A stretch of 64,000 nt of DNA from Mycolicibacterium aromaticivorans JS19b1 = JCM 16368 (GCF_000559085.1 NZ_JALN02000001.1:930001-994000); one strand, 5' to 3'. Shown: positions 34,350 through 43,930, counted from the stretch's first letter. Numbers and translations: made by a program. Notes: generated by a model not told the origin, from the sequence alone.

Positions 34350-35795
34350 TAGCGCATCCACGTCACGGTTCGTGCCGACGCGCCGCGTGAGTCGGCCCGC
34401 CGTGAAATCCTCGAACAGCGCGTTGACCGTCTCGTGGGCGCATCCGCGGTTGGTGCCGATGACCCCGCGTGGACCCCGCTTGATCCAGCCGGTGGCATAC
34501 ACACCGGACACAATCTCCCCGCCGGCCATGACCCGGCCGCCGTCGTTGGGCACCACCCCGCGCGCGGCATCGAAGGGCAGATCCGCGATCGGTGCGCCGC
34601 GGTAGCCGATCGACCGCAACACCAGGGAGGTCTCGATGGTGCCCTCCGCCTCTCCCGTCCGCACTCGCAGGCCTTCCACGCGGCTCGCGCCGACGAACTC
34701 GACAGGCGCGGTGGAGAACCGGAACACCAGCCGCTTGTTCCCGAAGGTTGCTGTCCTGCGCCGGTATTCGTCGGCGATGTCGTACTTGAGCGCACGCTCG
34801 AAGTCGTCGTCAGGACGATCGCCGAGTTCGCCTTCGACGGCGATATCGATACCGTCGAGTTCGCCCAGCGCCAGGAACTCGCCGACCGAGAATGCCGCGT
34901 TCGCGGCACCGCGACGGCCCAGGATCACGACCTCGTCGATGCTTCCGGACGCCAGCCGACGCATCGCGTGATCGGCGATATCGGTGGCCGCCAGCGCTTC
35001 CGGAGGCATGAGGAAAACGCGGGCCACATCGAGTGCCACGTTGCCGTTCCCGACGATCACCACGCGAGGTGAGTCAAGGTCCAGGTCGTCGTCGGCATGG
35101 TCGGGATGACCGTTGTACCAGGCCACGATGTCGGCGGCGGCGTGGTGTCCGGGCAGTTGCTCGCCGGGGATGTCGAGGGGGTTACTGGCAGTGGCGCCAA
35201 CGGCGTAGATGACGGCGTGGTGGTGGGCCAGGAGCTCGTCGTGGCTGATGTCGGGGCCGACGGCAACATTGAAATAACATCCCGCGCCCGGGCCGCCCAG
35301 CGCCGGTTCGAAGACGGTGACGACTTCCTTGGTGCGTTGGTGGTCCGGCGCCACGCCGGACCGGATCAACCCGAACGGAGTCGGCAGCCGCTCGAAGATA
35401 TTGACTTCGACGCCGTCGTTCTCCAACAGCTCCGCGGCGGCATAGCACGCCGCAGGACCGGATCCCACGATCGCCACTCGCAGCCGGCCGGGTTCCACGA
35501 TCGGGCGTTTCATTGCGGGCGGCACCGCACGGGTCCTCAGTGGAAGGCGGGTGAAGAAGTCGGCGTTGATTTCGCGAAACTTCCTCTGCCCGTTCGGAAG
35601 ATCGTCCTCGTAGTAGATGGCGCCGACCGGGCACACCTGCAGGCAGGCCCCACAGTCCACACATGCCGTCGGATCGATGTAGAGCATCTGGTTGCCTACG
35701 TCCGAGGAATCTGGCACGGGTCGGATGCAGTCGACGGGACACGCCGGCACGCAACTGGCGTCGGTGCAGCAGTTCTGGGTGATCACGAAAGCCAC
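34176..35795 (-). CDS. fprB: Ferredoxin/ferredoxin-NADP reductase fusion, FprB-type
   Basis: About 539 residues. The N-terminus is a bacterial-type ferredoxin with cysteines at about 9, 15, 19, 23, 45, 48, 51 and 55, enough for two iron-sulfur clusters. An adrenodoxin-reductase-type flavoprotein follows: FAD motif VAIVGSGPAACYAA near residue 105 and NADP motif VVIVGNGNVALDVA near residue 240. M. tuberculosis FprB has this layout and passes NADPH electrons to ferredoxins. The GTG at 35795 has a GGAGGAG ribosome site. Last gene of the operon with a P450 and its ferredoxin, it should be the electron source. Its 3' end overlaps the extended acyl-CoA dehydrogenase frame by 174 bases. Confidence 0.93.
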   Translation of the reverse strand: MAFVITQNCCTDASCVPACPVDCIRPVPDSSDVGNQMLYIDPTACVDCGACLQVCPVGAIYYEDDLPNGQRKFREINADFFTRLPLRTRAVPPAMKRPIVEPGRLRVAIVGSGPAACYAAAELLENDGVEVNIFERLPTPFGLIRSGVAPDHQRTKEVVTVFEPALGGPGAGCYFNVAVGPDISHDELLAHHHAVIYAVGATASNPLDIPGEQLPGHHAAADIVAWYNGHPDHADDDLDLDSPRVVIVGNGNVALDVARVFLMPPEALAATDIADHAMRRLASGSIDEVVILGRRGAANAAFSVGEFLALGELDGIDIAVEGELGDRPDDDFERALKYDIADEYRRRTATFGNKRLVFRFSTAPVEFVGASRVEGLRVRTGEAEGTIETSLVLRSIGYRGAPIADLPFDAARGVVPNDGGRVMAGGEIVSGVYATGWIKRGPRGVIGTNRGCAHETVNALFEDFTAGRLTRRVGTNRDVDALLASRSVPVVDWHGWQAIDTAERARAADSARPRVKFTDASELVAIAAGERAAAAQDPG

Positions 35796-35836
35796 GACAA
35801 TCTCCTCCGGTGGTGGTGCGTGAAGGCCGGGGCCGA

Positions 35837-36028
35837 TCAATCTGTGATCGACAAGGCTCCGGTCGGACAGTTCGAGACCGCCTCTTCGGCGGCGCTGCGC
35901 TCGGATTCGGGTGGTTCGGGATCAACCACCTGCGACTGGCCATCGTCGCCGATCTCGAAGATCGCCGGGGCGGTCATCTCGCACAACCCGATTCCCGAGC
36001 ACTTGGAGCGGTCGACGTGTACCCGCAT
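35837..36028 (-). CDS. 3Fe-4S ferredoxin (P450 redox partner)
   Basis: A 63-residue ferredoxin with only three cluster cysteines, Cys10 and Cys16 in KCSGIGLC and Cys54 in NCPTGA; the fourth position is not cysteine, the hallmark of the 3Fe-4S type that serves mycobacterial P450s. The ATG at 36028 overlaps the stop of the aldehyde dehydrogenase gene as TGATG. The FprB-type reductase gene follows after 41 bases. It should shuttle electrons from the reductase to the P450 at 38220. Confidence 0.92.
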   Translation of the reverse strand: MRVHVDRSKCSGIGLCEMTAPAIFEIGDDGQSQVVDPEPPESERSAAEEAVSNCPTGALSITD

Positions 36029-37407
36029 CAGAACATCTTCCGCATGATCTTCAACGCGCGACTGCTGTACGGCGGATAGACGATCGACGGATCGGGCCGG
36101 CTCGGCTTGGCGAGCACCGCGCGCCGGTGCGACAGCGCCTCGAACCCCCACTTGCCGTGATAAGCGCCCATTCCGCTGGCTCCGACGCCGCCGAACGGCA
36201 GCTGTGGAACGAGGCAATGCATCATTGCGTGATTGACGACGGCTCCGCCCGACGGCGCTCGGTCGATGATGTCGCGCGCCGCCGCCAAGTCCTTGGTGAA
36301 GACATACAGTGCCAACGGTTTCGGTCGGGAGTTGACGAATTCGACCGCGGCGTCGACAGTTTCGACGCGCATGACCGGAAGGATCGGGCCGAAGATCTCG
36401 TCGGCCATCACCGGGTCGTCGGGCGACGGATCGACGATAACCGTCGGCTCGATGCGCAGCCCGGCACGGTCGGATCCCCCACCGGCGGCCACAGTGCCAC
36501 TGGTGGTCACGATCAGCGTTGTCAGCCGGTCGAATTGGCGTTCGTTGACGATGGGCAGCGACGGCGCGTTTCGGATCTCCGCGATGTTCGCGACGATCTT
36601 GGTCACCAGCTCATCGACAACGGAGGCGTCGGCGAGAACGTAGTCCGGCGCGATGCAGGTCTGCCCGGAGTTGATCAACTTGGTGTAGGCCAACCGGCGG
36701 GCGGTGACGTCGACGTCTGCATCAGCAGTGACGATGGCCGGGCTCTTGCCACCCAACTCCAGGGTGACCGGCGTCAGGGTCGATGCGGCCGCGGCCATGA
36801 TCTTGCGGCCGATCTCGGTTCCACCGGTGAAGAAGGCATGGTCGAAACCCGACGCCAGCAGATCTTGAGTGGTCTGCGCGTCACCTTCCACGACTCGGAT
36901 CGGCTCTGGATCCAGGTAGTGCGGTACCAGGCGCGCGACCAGAGCTGACGTGGCCGGAGCGAGTTCGGACGGCTTGATCACGACACCGTTGCCTGCCGCG
37001 ACCGCGGCGACCACCGGCGCCATCAGCAGGTAGAAGGGATAGTTCCACGGTCCGATCACCAGCACCACGCCCAACGGGTCGTACTGGATCCAGCCCCGGC
37101 CCGGTAGTTGGGCCATCGGCAGAGACACCCGCCGGCGGGCAACCCACTTCCGCAGGTGCTTGCGCGCGAAGGCCGCCTCGGCTTTAGTCGAGGCGACATC
37201 GCCGAGCCAGGCTTCCACCGGGGTGCGTCCGAGGTCGGCGGCCAGCGCCTCGGCGATCTCGGACTCCTGTTCGTCGCAGAGTCGTTCGATGCCCTGCAAT
37301 TGCGTGAGGCGCCAGTCCAGCGATCGGGTCCGCCCGGTGGCGAAGATGCGGCGGATGTCAGTCAGCACCGGGTCGGTGGCGCGCGGCTGCACGTGGTGAA
37401 TCGTCAA
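36028..37407 (-). CDS. Aldehyde dehydrogenase, class 3-like
   Basis: About 459 residues, the length of short class 3 aldehyde dehydrogenases. Signatures: VIGPWNYPF, the glutamate in LELGGKSP, the catalytic cysteine in NSGQTCIAPDY, and EIFGPILPV. The start is uncertain: TTG at 37407 (9 bases after the SDR stop) or GTG at 37392; no strong ribosome site marks either. Placed after a P450 and an SDR, it probably oxidises an aldehyde made by successive hydroxylation and alcohol oxidation, giving a carboxylate for CoA ligation. Confidence 0.9.
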   Translation of the reverse strand: MTIHHVQPRATDPVLTDIRRIFATGRTRSLDWRLTQLQGIERLCDEQESEIAEALAADLGRTPVEAWLGDVASTKAEAAFARKHLRKWVARRRVSLPMAQLPGRGWIQYDPLGVVLVIGPWNYPFYLLMAPVVAAVAAGNGVVIKPSELAPATSALVARLVPHYLDPEPIRVVEGDAQTTQDLLASGFDHAFFTGGTEIGRKIMAAAASTLTPVTLELGGKSPAIVTADADVDVTARRLAYTKLINSGQTCIAPDYVLADASVVDELVTKIVANIAEIRNAPSLPIVNERQFDRLTTLIVTTSGTVAAGGGSDRAGLRIEPTVIVDPSPDDPVMADEIFGPILPVMRVETVDAAVEFVNSRPKPLALYVFTKDLAAARDIIDRAPSGGAVVNHAMMHCLVPQLPFGGVGASGMGAYHGKWGFEALSHRRAVLAKPSRPDPSIVYPPYSSRALKIMRKMF

Positions 37408-37415
37408 CGCCGCAC

Positions 37416-38207
37416 TCAGATTTCGGGAGCGGGAACCACGCCGGAGGCAACGGCTCCGCTGATTCCACCATCGACGGCGATCGCCTGTCCGTTCACCCAG
37501 CGCGCGGCGTCGGAGGCCAGGAACAGCACCACCTCGGCGATGTCTTCGGGTTCGGCATGGCGGCCGAGCAGTCCCTCGAGACCGTCCAAGGTGTCCTTTC
37601 CCATCGACTCCTCGAAATCGACAAGGATGGGCGTTCGCACGGGACCGGGCAGCACAGCGTTGATCCGGAAACCCATCTGCGCCAGGGCCAGCCCCATCGA
37701 CAGGGTGTATACGGTGCTGACTTCTTTGGAGAAGTTGTAGGCGTTGCCCTGCTGGGGATTGGCCTTGAACCACGCTGCACCTTCTTCGAAGGTGTCGGTA
37801 GCCAGCAGCTCGCGGATCGCGGGCAGCCGTTCGGGCCAGCCGAATCCGGCGGTCGAGGACACAATGGTGACCGACCCGCCCGGAGTCAGCCGTTCGAAGA
37901 ACGCCTCGGTAAGATGGCGCACCGCAAGCGAATTGACGGCGAACACCAGCTCGCCCGCGGCGGTGCCCGGGATTCCGGCGACGTTCATCAGCCCGTCGTA
38001 CGCGCCGTTAAGTTGTTCCAGTGCCGCGTCGATACTGCGCGGATTGGCCAGGTCCACCTCGATGTGCTTGTGCACTGAGGCTTTCGGGGTGTTGCGATCC
38101 AGGCTCGTCACCTCGGCGCCCAGCGCCAGCAGTTGTTCGGCAACGGCGTGGCCGATCCCGGAGGCAGCGCCGGTGACGACGTAGCGTCGTCCGGAAAAGT
38201 CAGCCAT
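37416..38207 (-). CDS. Short-chain dehydrogenase/reductase
   Basis: A 263-residue SDR with cofactor motif TGAASGIG near residue 12, an Asp after the second strand (SLDRN) that favours NAD, NVAG, Ser in VSSTAG and the catalytic YNFSK. It resembles 3-alpha-hydroxysteroid dehydrogenase-type SDRs. It lies 12 bases after the P450 gene. In this operon it most simply oxidises the alcohol made by the P450. Confidence 0.9.
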   Translation of the reverse strand: MADFSGRRYVVTGAASGIGHAVAEQLLALGAEVTSLDRNTPKASVHKHIEVDLANPRSIDAALEQLNGAYDGLMNVAGIPGTAAGELVFAVNSLAVRHLTEAFFERLTPGGSVTIVSSTAGFGWPERLPAIRELLATDTFEEGAAWFKANPQQGNAYNFSKEVSTVYTLSMGLALAQMGFRINAVLPGPVRTPILVDFEESMGKDTLDGLEGLLGRHAEPEDIAEVVLFLASDAARWVNGQAIAVDGGISGAVASGVVPAPEI

Positions 38208-38219
38208 GTCGGTGGTCTC

Positions 38220-39497
38220 CTAGTCGAGGGTGTAGGGCAGGTGCTTGACGGCGGTGATGAAGTTTCCGGTCAGGTATTCCGGTTCGCCGACCCGCAGATT
38301 CGGTGCCCGCAAGATCAACTCGCGGAAGATCGACTCCAGCTGCATCTTCGCCATGAAGGCACCCATGCAGTAGTGGGGTCCACCCCCGCCGTATCCGACG
38401 TGCGGGTTGGGTGATCGGGTGATGTCGAACGCGTAGGGATCGGTGAACACCCGTTGGTCACGGTTGGCCGACGAGTAGACCATCGTCACCCAGTCACCTT
38501 TGCGGATGTGCTGGCCGTGCAGCTCGGTGTCCTGCGTCGCGGTGCGCCGGAATGTCATCACCGGCGTGGTCCACCGGACGAATTCCTCCATCGCGGTCTT
38601 GATATGTCCGTCGAAATCGTTCTGCAGCAGCGCTTTCTGCTCCGGAAACCGGTCCAGCGCGATCGTGGTGAAGGTGGTCGTGGTCTTGGTGGTGTCGTTG
38701 CCGGCCACCGACAACAGCACGAAGTACGGCCCGAGTTCGTCGTCCGTGAGCTTCCTTCCGTCCACCTCGGCCTGCACCAGTGACGTCATCAGGTCGTTCT
38801 CGGGCTTTTCCCGACGGGCCTGAGCCAGGCCGATGCCGATCTCGAGCAGCCCGACCATCGAATCGGTGAGTACCTCGGCCGGTTCGCGGCCCGCCGCCAC
38901 GGCCGGGTCGGCCCAGGCCACCATGCCTTCGGCCAGTTGCGCCGCTTCGTCACGCTGCTCGTCGGGCAGGCCGAGCATGTCGTAGATCGTCCACATCGGC
39001 AGCCGTTTCGAGACCTGCTCGACGAAGTCGCCCTCCTTCGTAGCGAGCAGATCGTCGACGATCGACCGGGCCTGGTTCTGGATCTGGTCTTTGATCTTGG
39101 CGACCTGGCGCGGTGTGAAGACGGAGCTGACCAGCCTGCGCAGACTCGAGTGCTTCGCACCGTCCATGCCGAGGAATGACTGAATGGCGTCCAGCATCTC
39201 CTCGGGGACCGCTTCGAAGGTGATGCCCTGACCCGAGCAGAAGAGCTCGGGATTCTTGCTGACGTAGCAGACGTCCTCGTGGCGAGTTACCACCCAGACG
39301 CCGTCGATCTCGGGTTCCATCATGGAGCCCTCGATCGGGCGATGCCAGCTGACCGGACGTTCGTCGCGCAGGATCTTGAACGACTTCTCCCGCTCGTCGA
39401 AACTCTGTGCCCAGAACTCCAGCGATGAGATGCTCACCGGGTCGTAGGGCGGCCGTCCGGTGTCGGTCGATGACGCGATGTCGTGCTGGACGCTCAT
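38220..39497 (-). CDS. Cytochrome P450 (with operon-encoded ferredoxin and reductase)
   Basis: A 425-residue P450. The heme loop is GYGGGGPHYCMGAFMAK with the cysteine near residue 377; the I-helix carries SVAGNDTTKT and the ExxR motif is EEFVRW-like (EEFVR). It resembles mycobacterial CYPs that hydroxylate steroid or terpene side chains, such as the CYP125/CYP142 neighbourhood, but the exact family is not fixed. The start overlaps the acyl-CoA ligase stop by 4 bases. The operon supplies its own ferredoxin and FprB-type reductase. Confidence 0.93.
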   Translation of the reverse strand: MSVQHDIASSTDTGRPPYDPVSISSLEFWAQSFDEREKSFKILRDERPVSWHRPIEGSMMEPEIDGVWVVTRHEDVCYVSKNPELFCSGQGITFEAVPEEMLDAIQSFLGMDGAKHSSLRRLVSSVFTPRQVAKIKDQIQNQARSIVDDLLATKEGDFVEQVSKRLPMWTIYDMLGLPDEQRDEAAQLAEGMVAWADPAVAAGREPAEVLTDSMVGLLEIGIGLAQARREKPENDLMTSLVQAEVDGRKLTDDELGPYFVLLSVAGNDTTKTTTTFTTIALDRFPEQKALLQNDFDGHIKTAMEEFVRWTTPVMTFRRTATQDTELHGQHIRKGDWVTMVYSSANRDQRVFTDPYAFDITRSPNPHVGYGGGGPHYCMGAFMAKMQLESIFRELILRAPNLRVGEPEYLTGNFITAVKHLPYTLD

Positions 39498-41038
39498 GCT
39501 GATGCCTCCACGTAGCGGGCTTTCAAGATTCTTTTCACGAGTTTTCCTGTCTCCGAACGCGGCAACTGGTCGACGAAATCGACCGACCTGGGCGCCTTGA
39601 AGTGCGCGAGACGATCTCGCACGTAGCCGATGATCTCCGAAGCGATCTCGTCGGACGGACTGATCCCGTCGCGCAGTTGGACCACGGCCTTGACCTGTTC
39701 ACCCATCTCGGGATCCGGCACCCCGATGACGGCGGCGTCGAAGACCTTGGGGTGCAGCGCCAGAACGTTCTCGACCTCTTGGGGATAGATGTTGACGCCG
39801 CCGGAGATGATCATGAACGACTTACGGTCGGTCAGGTACAGGTAGCCGTCCTCGTCGAGGTAGCCCATGTCCCCCACCGTGGCCCAGTTCCGGTGGGCTG
39901 GGTGCCGCGAACCCGCGGTCTTCTCCGGATCGTTGTGGTAGCTGAACGAAGGTTGATCGCGTTCGAAGTAGACGAGTCCGACTTCGCCGGAGGGTAATTC
40001 GCGACCGTCGTCATCGCAGATGTGCGCCACCCCGAGCACAGCCTTGCCGACCGATCCCCGCTTGTTCGCCCATTCGGCACTCGACATGACGGTCGTTCCG
40101 TGACTCTCGGTCGCTCCGTAGTACTCGGTGAAGATAGGTCCCCACCAGGCGATCATCGCGTCCTTGACCTCTGGCGGGCAAGGCGCTCCGGCGTGAACGG
40201 CAAGCCGCAGGGACGAGATGTCGTAGCCCGCCCGCTGTTCTTCTGGAAGCTGCAGCAGACGCACGAACATCGTGGGCACCATCTGGGTGACGGTCACCCG
40301 ATAGCGTTCGATCGCCGCCAAAGCCGCGACCGGGTGGAACTTCTCCATCATCACCACGGTGCCGCCGATGGCGTGTACCGCGGCCGACCACTTCAACGGC
40401 GCCGCATGGTAAATCGGCGCCGGCGAGAGGTACACGTCGGCGCTGGTGACGGCGAAGACGTGTTGCAGCATCATGGCGATCAGATCGGCGCCGGGCTCGT
40501 CGACCGACAGCGCGGGCAGTGCCAATTTGATCCCCTTGGGATGCCCGGTGGTGCCCGATGAATAGAGCATCTCCGCCCCGCGCGGTTGATTGTCGAGCGG
40601 TCCGGGGCTGCCCGATTCGCACAGTTCCCGATAGGAACCGAATCCCTCGATCACCCCACCGAATGCGTAACGGCGGTGCAGGTCTGGGACCTCAGCGGCC
40701 GCATTGCCGGCCAGTGCGTCGAGGGCGGCGGAGGCGAACAGCACCTGTGCGCCACTGTCAGCCAGGATGTGGGCGACCTCCGAAGCAGAGAGGTGCCGAT
40801 TGACCGGCGTGACGTAGAGTCCCGATCGCAAGGCAGCCCAGTAGATTTCGAACACTTCGGCGGCATTGTCACTCAGCACGGCGATTACATCGCCGGGCCG
40901 CAGCCCTGATGCCCGCAATGCCGAAGCCACCCGGACCGAGCGCTCGTCGAGCTCCCCGTAGGTCAGCGTCCGGCCGGTGCCGGCGATGATCACCGCGGGC
41001 CGGTCGGGGTCGGTGGCTGCGTGGGTTCCCGGATACAT
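39494..41038 (-). CDS. Acyl-CoA synthetase (FadD-type)
   Basis: A 514-residue AMP-forming ligase. The P-loop motif is YSSGTTGHPKG, followed by EYYGATES in the adenylation core and the C-terminal catalytic lysine in ETGKLVKR. It activates a carboxylic acid to a CoA ester. SCP2-like and P450 genes on either side suggest a bulky lipid acid, such as a steroid or terpenoid acid, rather than a simple fatty acid. It starts four bases after the SCP2-like stop. Confidence 0.92.
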   Translation of the reverse strand: MYPGTHAATDPDRPAVIIAGTGRTLTYGELDERSVRVASALRASGLRPGDVIAVLSDNAAEVFEIYWAALRSGLYVTPVNRHLSASEVAHILADSGAQVLFASAALDALAGNAAAEVPDLHRRYAFGGVIEGFGSYRELCESGSPGPLDNQPRGAEMLYSSGTTGHPKGIKLALPALSVDEPGADLIAMMLQHVFAVTSADVYLSPAPIYHAAPLKWSAAVHAIGGTVVMMEKFHPVAALAAIERYRVTVTQMVPTMFVRLLQLPEEQRAGYDISSLRLAVHAGAPCPPEVKDAMIAWWGPIFTEYYGATESHGTTVMSSAEWANKRGSVGKAVLGVAHICDDDGRELPSGEVGLVYFERDQPSFSYHNDPEKTAGSRHPAHRNWATVGDMGYLDEDGYLYLTDRKSFMIISGGVNIYPQEVENVLALHPKVFDAAVIGVPDPEMGEQVKAVVQLRDGISPSDEIASEIIGYVRDRLAHFKAPRSVDFVDQLPRSETGKLVKRILKARYVEASA

Positions 41039-41042
41039 GGCG

Positions 41043-41447
41043 CTAGACGATCAGGTCGGTGCGGCCGTCACCCTGGAGGCGAGCGATGTAGGCCGGATAG
41101 AGCTTCTTGCCCAGCGGAGCGAGTTTGAGCAGGCTTGCGATATTGCCTTCGACGGTGATCTTCTTCTTGGCCATGGCCAGTGGCAGGTTGACCTTGCCCT
41201 GCCAGTAGGCGTTGCCGGTGTCGGCGGTCATGAACATGGTGGCCATCGGGGCGCTACCGCCGGCCACTCCCTCACGTGTCGTCTTGTTGGCCATGTCGAT
41301 CACGACGACGGACTTGGGGTCGGTGAAGTCGAACGCCACCACAAGACCGGTCGCCTCGAGCTTCGGGCCGATCTCGGGGTCGTCGAACGCGGCCTCGAAG
41401 ATGCCGCCGATGTACTTCGCCACCTCGGCAGAGTCGGTGAACCCCAT
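41043..41447 (-). CDS. SCP2 sterol-carrier-like protein
   Basis: A 134-residue single-domain protein of the SCP2/sterol-binding type: amphipathic helical N-terminus, central strands (VVAFDFTDPKSVVVIDM) and the lipid-tunnel C-terminal helices (LLKLAPLGKKLYPAYI). Such proteins bind sterols or acyl-CoAs in the cytosol. AAGGAG precedes the ATG at 41447. As first gene of a seven-gene operon it may present a hydrophobic substrate to the ligase and P450. Confidence 0.85.
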   Translation of the reverse strand: MGFTDSAEVAKYIGGIFEAAFDDPEIGPKLEATGLVVAFDFTDPKSVVVIDMANKTTREGVAGGSAPMATMFMTADTGNAYWQGKVNLPLAMAKKKITVEGNIASLLKLAPLGKKLYPAYIARLQGDGRTDLIV

Positions 41448-41478
41448 CGTTCTCCTTAATTTATTTTTGATTCAAAAC

Positions 41479-41496
41479 TGTACTTGAAAGCGTACA
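41479..41496. promoter_or_regulatory. Inverted repeat upstream of the SCP2 operon
   Basis: TGTAC-N8-GTACA, a perfect five-base-arm inverted repeat about 30 bases before the SCP2-like start. On the minus strand TACAGT (41482-41477) has the TANNNT form of a -10, so the repeat would overlap the promoter. The nearby TCAAAACTG is shared with the 49144-49200 promoter region. Confidence 0.4.
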
Positions 41497-41588
41497 ACAT
41501 CGACAGGATCTGGTATGCGCATCGTCACACCCCAGCGCCCACCAGTCAACTCACGGACGGCGATCGGGACCGACGCCAAGCAACAGGA

Positions 41589-41622
41589 ATGAATGGCATT
41601 TCACTATTGAACAGTAATTCAT
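41589..41622. promoter_or_regulatory. Inverted repeat upstream of the 41638 membrane protein
   Basis: ATGAAT and ATTCAT arms are separated by 22 bases, in a locally AT-rich stretch directly before the membrane protein gene; inside lies ACTATTGAACAGT, itself partly symmetrical. This may be an operator or leader hairpin. The rest of the gap 41448-41637 holds the SCP2 promoter. Confidence 0.3.
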
Positions 41623-41637
41623 CTCGGCGGTAGGGTC

Positions 41638-42393
41638 ATGCCGATGAGCACCGCTATTACCCCACTGGACCTCAGGTGGGACATAGAGAAGTCACGCCGA
41701 GTGCAAATCGCCTGCACCTGGTGCGGCCCGGCGTTCGTACTGTGCCTGTTCGGCGGCTGGGGCCTGCTCGGTGGATTCATCCCGCTGATTCCACCGAGCG
41801 ACTCCGCGGCCGAAGTGGCCGCCATCTACAGCACGAACCCGGCGTTGCACCGAATCGGGTTGATCATCGCGATGATGGGCGCGTTCTTGACACTGCCGTT
41901 CGCGTTGGCGATCAGCATGCAGATGCGGCGCACCGAACTACGGACTCCGATCCTGTCGATTCTGCAATTCGCGTCGGGGCTGATCGTGACCGTTGTGCTG
42001 ATCATCCCGATCCTGTTGTTCGCCGGCAACAGCTTTCGCCCCGAACGTTCAGCCGAACTGACACAGCTCGTCAACGACTTGTCGTACCAGATGCTGATCC
42101 TGCCGTGGCCGCCGCTCATCGGCCAGCTGGGCGCCCTCGCAATGGCGGTCTTCACTGATCGGCGATCAACACCGGTTTTCCCACGCTGGTTGGGCTATTA
42201 CAACGCCTGGGTGGCGCTGCTGCTGCTGCCGGCCAGCATGATTCTGTTCTTCAAATCAGGACCGTTCGCCTGGACAGGCTTGATCGGGTTCTGGATTCCC
42301 GCAGCCGTTTTCGGCACCTGGTATCCCGTGATGACGGTGTTCCTGCTGCGCGCCATCAAACAGGAAGCCGACGAGGACCTGAACGCGACGTGA
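41638..42393 (+). CDS. Multi-spanning membrane protein, paralog 1
   Basis: A 251-residue protein with six or seven predicted membrane segments. It belongs with the products of 43999 and 44744: all three share an outer loop with E-x-x-x-Y/F near residue 60, a second helix followed by a R-T/E motif, and a late block F/L-P-x-W-x-GY-x3 followed by FFxxGxxxxxG. No enzyme or transporter signature is recognised. Start is ATG 41638 or ATG 41644. It lies between two catabolic operons and may take part in substrate passage. Confidence 0.8.
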   Translation: MPMSTAITPLDLRWDIEKSRRVQIACTWCGPAFVLCLFGGWGLLGGFIPLIPPSDSAAEVAAIYSTNPALHRIGLIIAMMGAFLTLPFALAISMQMRRTELRTPILSILQFASGLIVTVVLIIPILLFAGNSFRPERSAELTQLVNDLSYQMLILPWPPLIGQLGALAMAVFTDRRSTPVFPRWLGYYNAWVALLLLPASMILFFKSGPFAWTGLIGFWIPAAVFGTWYPVMTVFLLRAIKQEADEDLNAT

Positions 42394-42447
42394 TGTCGAT
42401 GGTGAAGGCGCTAGCGTCCGGGTGATCGTGGATACACCGCCCGACGC

Positions 42448-43743
42448 CTAGTCCTTTTCGTCGTCGTTGGGCAGGAATTGTTCAGGGTGGTGGTAGTCGT
42501 TGGTGCCGCCGCGCATGGGTATGTCGGGTGGTGGGGTCCAGTGAGTCTGGCCGTTAGGGAGTTGGTGGGTGGTCCAGCCGTCGTTTTCGACGAGGAGGTT
42601 GTCGCATTTGCAGGCCAGGGTGAGGTCGTCGATGTCGGTGCTGCCGCCGTGTTTCCAATCCTTGGCGGCGTGGTGGACGTGGCTGGTGTAGCCGTTGACG
42701 GTGCAGCCGGGTGCGGTGCAGCCCCGGTACTTGCCTAGCAGCATGATTCGCTGATCGGCTGAGGCCAGGCGTTTGCTTCGGCCCAGCCACAGTGATTGTC
42801 CGGTGACGCCGTCGAACACGGCGAGGTAGTGGTGGGCGGGGGCGGCCATCCGGATCAGGTCGGTGATCGGGAGCAGGGTGCCACCGGCGGTGACGGCGTG
42901 TCCGGCGCCGGCCTGTAAGTCTTGCAGGGTGGTGGTGACGATCATGGTGACGGGTAACCCGTTGTGCTGGCCGAGTTTGGGGTCACCAAGTCGGCCGCGG
43001 ACCAACTCGGCGAGCGCGTCGTGTTAGCGTTGGGCGTGGCTGCGGAGGTCGGGTTCGGCACCATCGGGCTTGGGGGCGGCGAATTTCGCCAGCCAGGCAT
43101 CCAGCATCGATCGTAGTTCGGGATCGGCGATCAGTTTCCCGATGCTCATGCCGTCGGGGCGTTGACTGCCGCACCATTGGAAGCCACGCTTGCGGGCCCG
43201 GTCTTCCTCGGAGTACTGGCCGTCGGGGTTGAGGTGGACGGCGAGGCGGTCGGCGATTTTCTCCAGTTGATCGGGCCGCATGGTCTGGGCGTGCTCGGCC
43301 AGGGTGTGTTCAGCTTTCTCGATCTCGACCGGGCCGACGTGATCGGGTAGGTCGCGGAAGAACTTCTGGATCACCCGGACGTGCTCACCGTCGAGAAGCC
43401 CGGCCTCCCAGGCTTTTGCGGTCTCAGGTAGCAGCGCAGCCAACGGTTCGCCGGTCAACGCTCGGCGCGGAACCAACTGCTCGGCATCGCGCATCCGGCG
43501 CTTGGCCGCGGAACGGCTGATCCGCAGCACGTCGGCCACCACGATCGGGATCGGTGGGCAGCCCTCATACCGTTCCAGATGGGTGAGCTGCTCGTGGGAT
43601 ATCGCGACCTGGCGGCGCACCGCACTTTCCAGCCGCTCCAAAGCCGAGAAGCGTTGCGGGGCAGGCAGTTCCTCGATATCGGCGGCACCCAGAAGTTCGA
43701 CCGCCGCGTCCAGCGCATCCAACGCCGCACTGATCGAACTCAT
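42448..43743 (-). pseudogene. DUF222/HNH endonuclease-like (13E12-type) gene with in-frame stop
   Basis: The full gene would encode about 431 residues: an N-terminal DUF222 helical domain and a C-terminal HNH domain (CTAPGCTVNGYTSHVHH, then LTLACKCDN). A TAA at 43026-43024 interrupts it. The frame is unchanged on both sides: ...LRSHAQR, stop, HDALAELVRGRLG..., so one base change (CAA to TAA) would account for it. The upstream part (43743-43024) and downstream part (from a TTG at 43005) are each incomplete. Family members are multicopy in mycobacteria. The ATG at 43743 follows TAGTGT by seven bases, so even the start looks leaderless. Confidence 0.85.
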
Positions 43744-43930
43744 ATTCGAAACACTACGCCGACCCACCGACAGGAAGCCGGTCAGAAAGCCGACCTGTGG
43801 ATGAACGTGGAACTGTGGAAAACACTGCACTGCTTCGTAGTTGAACCGCCGCCCGAGCAACCGGCGGCTGACATCCCCCGCGTTCGAGCCAGCGCCGCGC
43901 ACACAGTGCGCATGGCGCCAACCTCGCGTC

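Noticed and set aside
42448..43005. A separate 185-residue HNH protein starting at TTG 43005
   Set aside because: The frame is continuous with the upstream half through one TAA, so it is treated as one interrupted gene.
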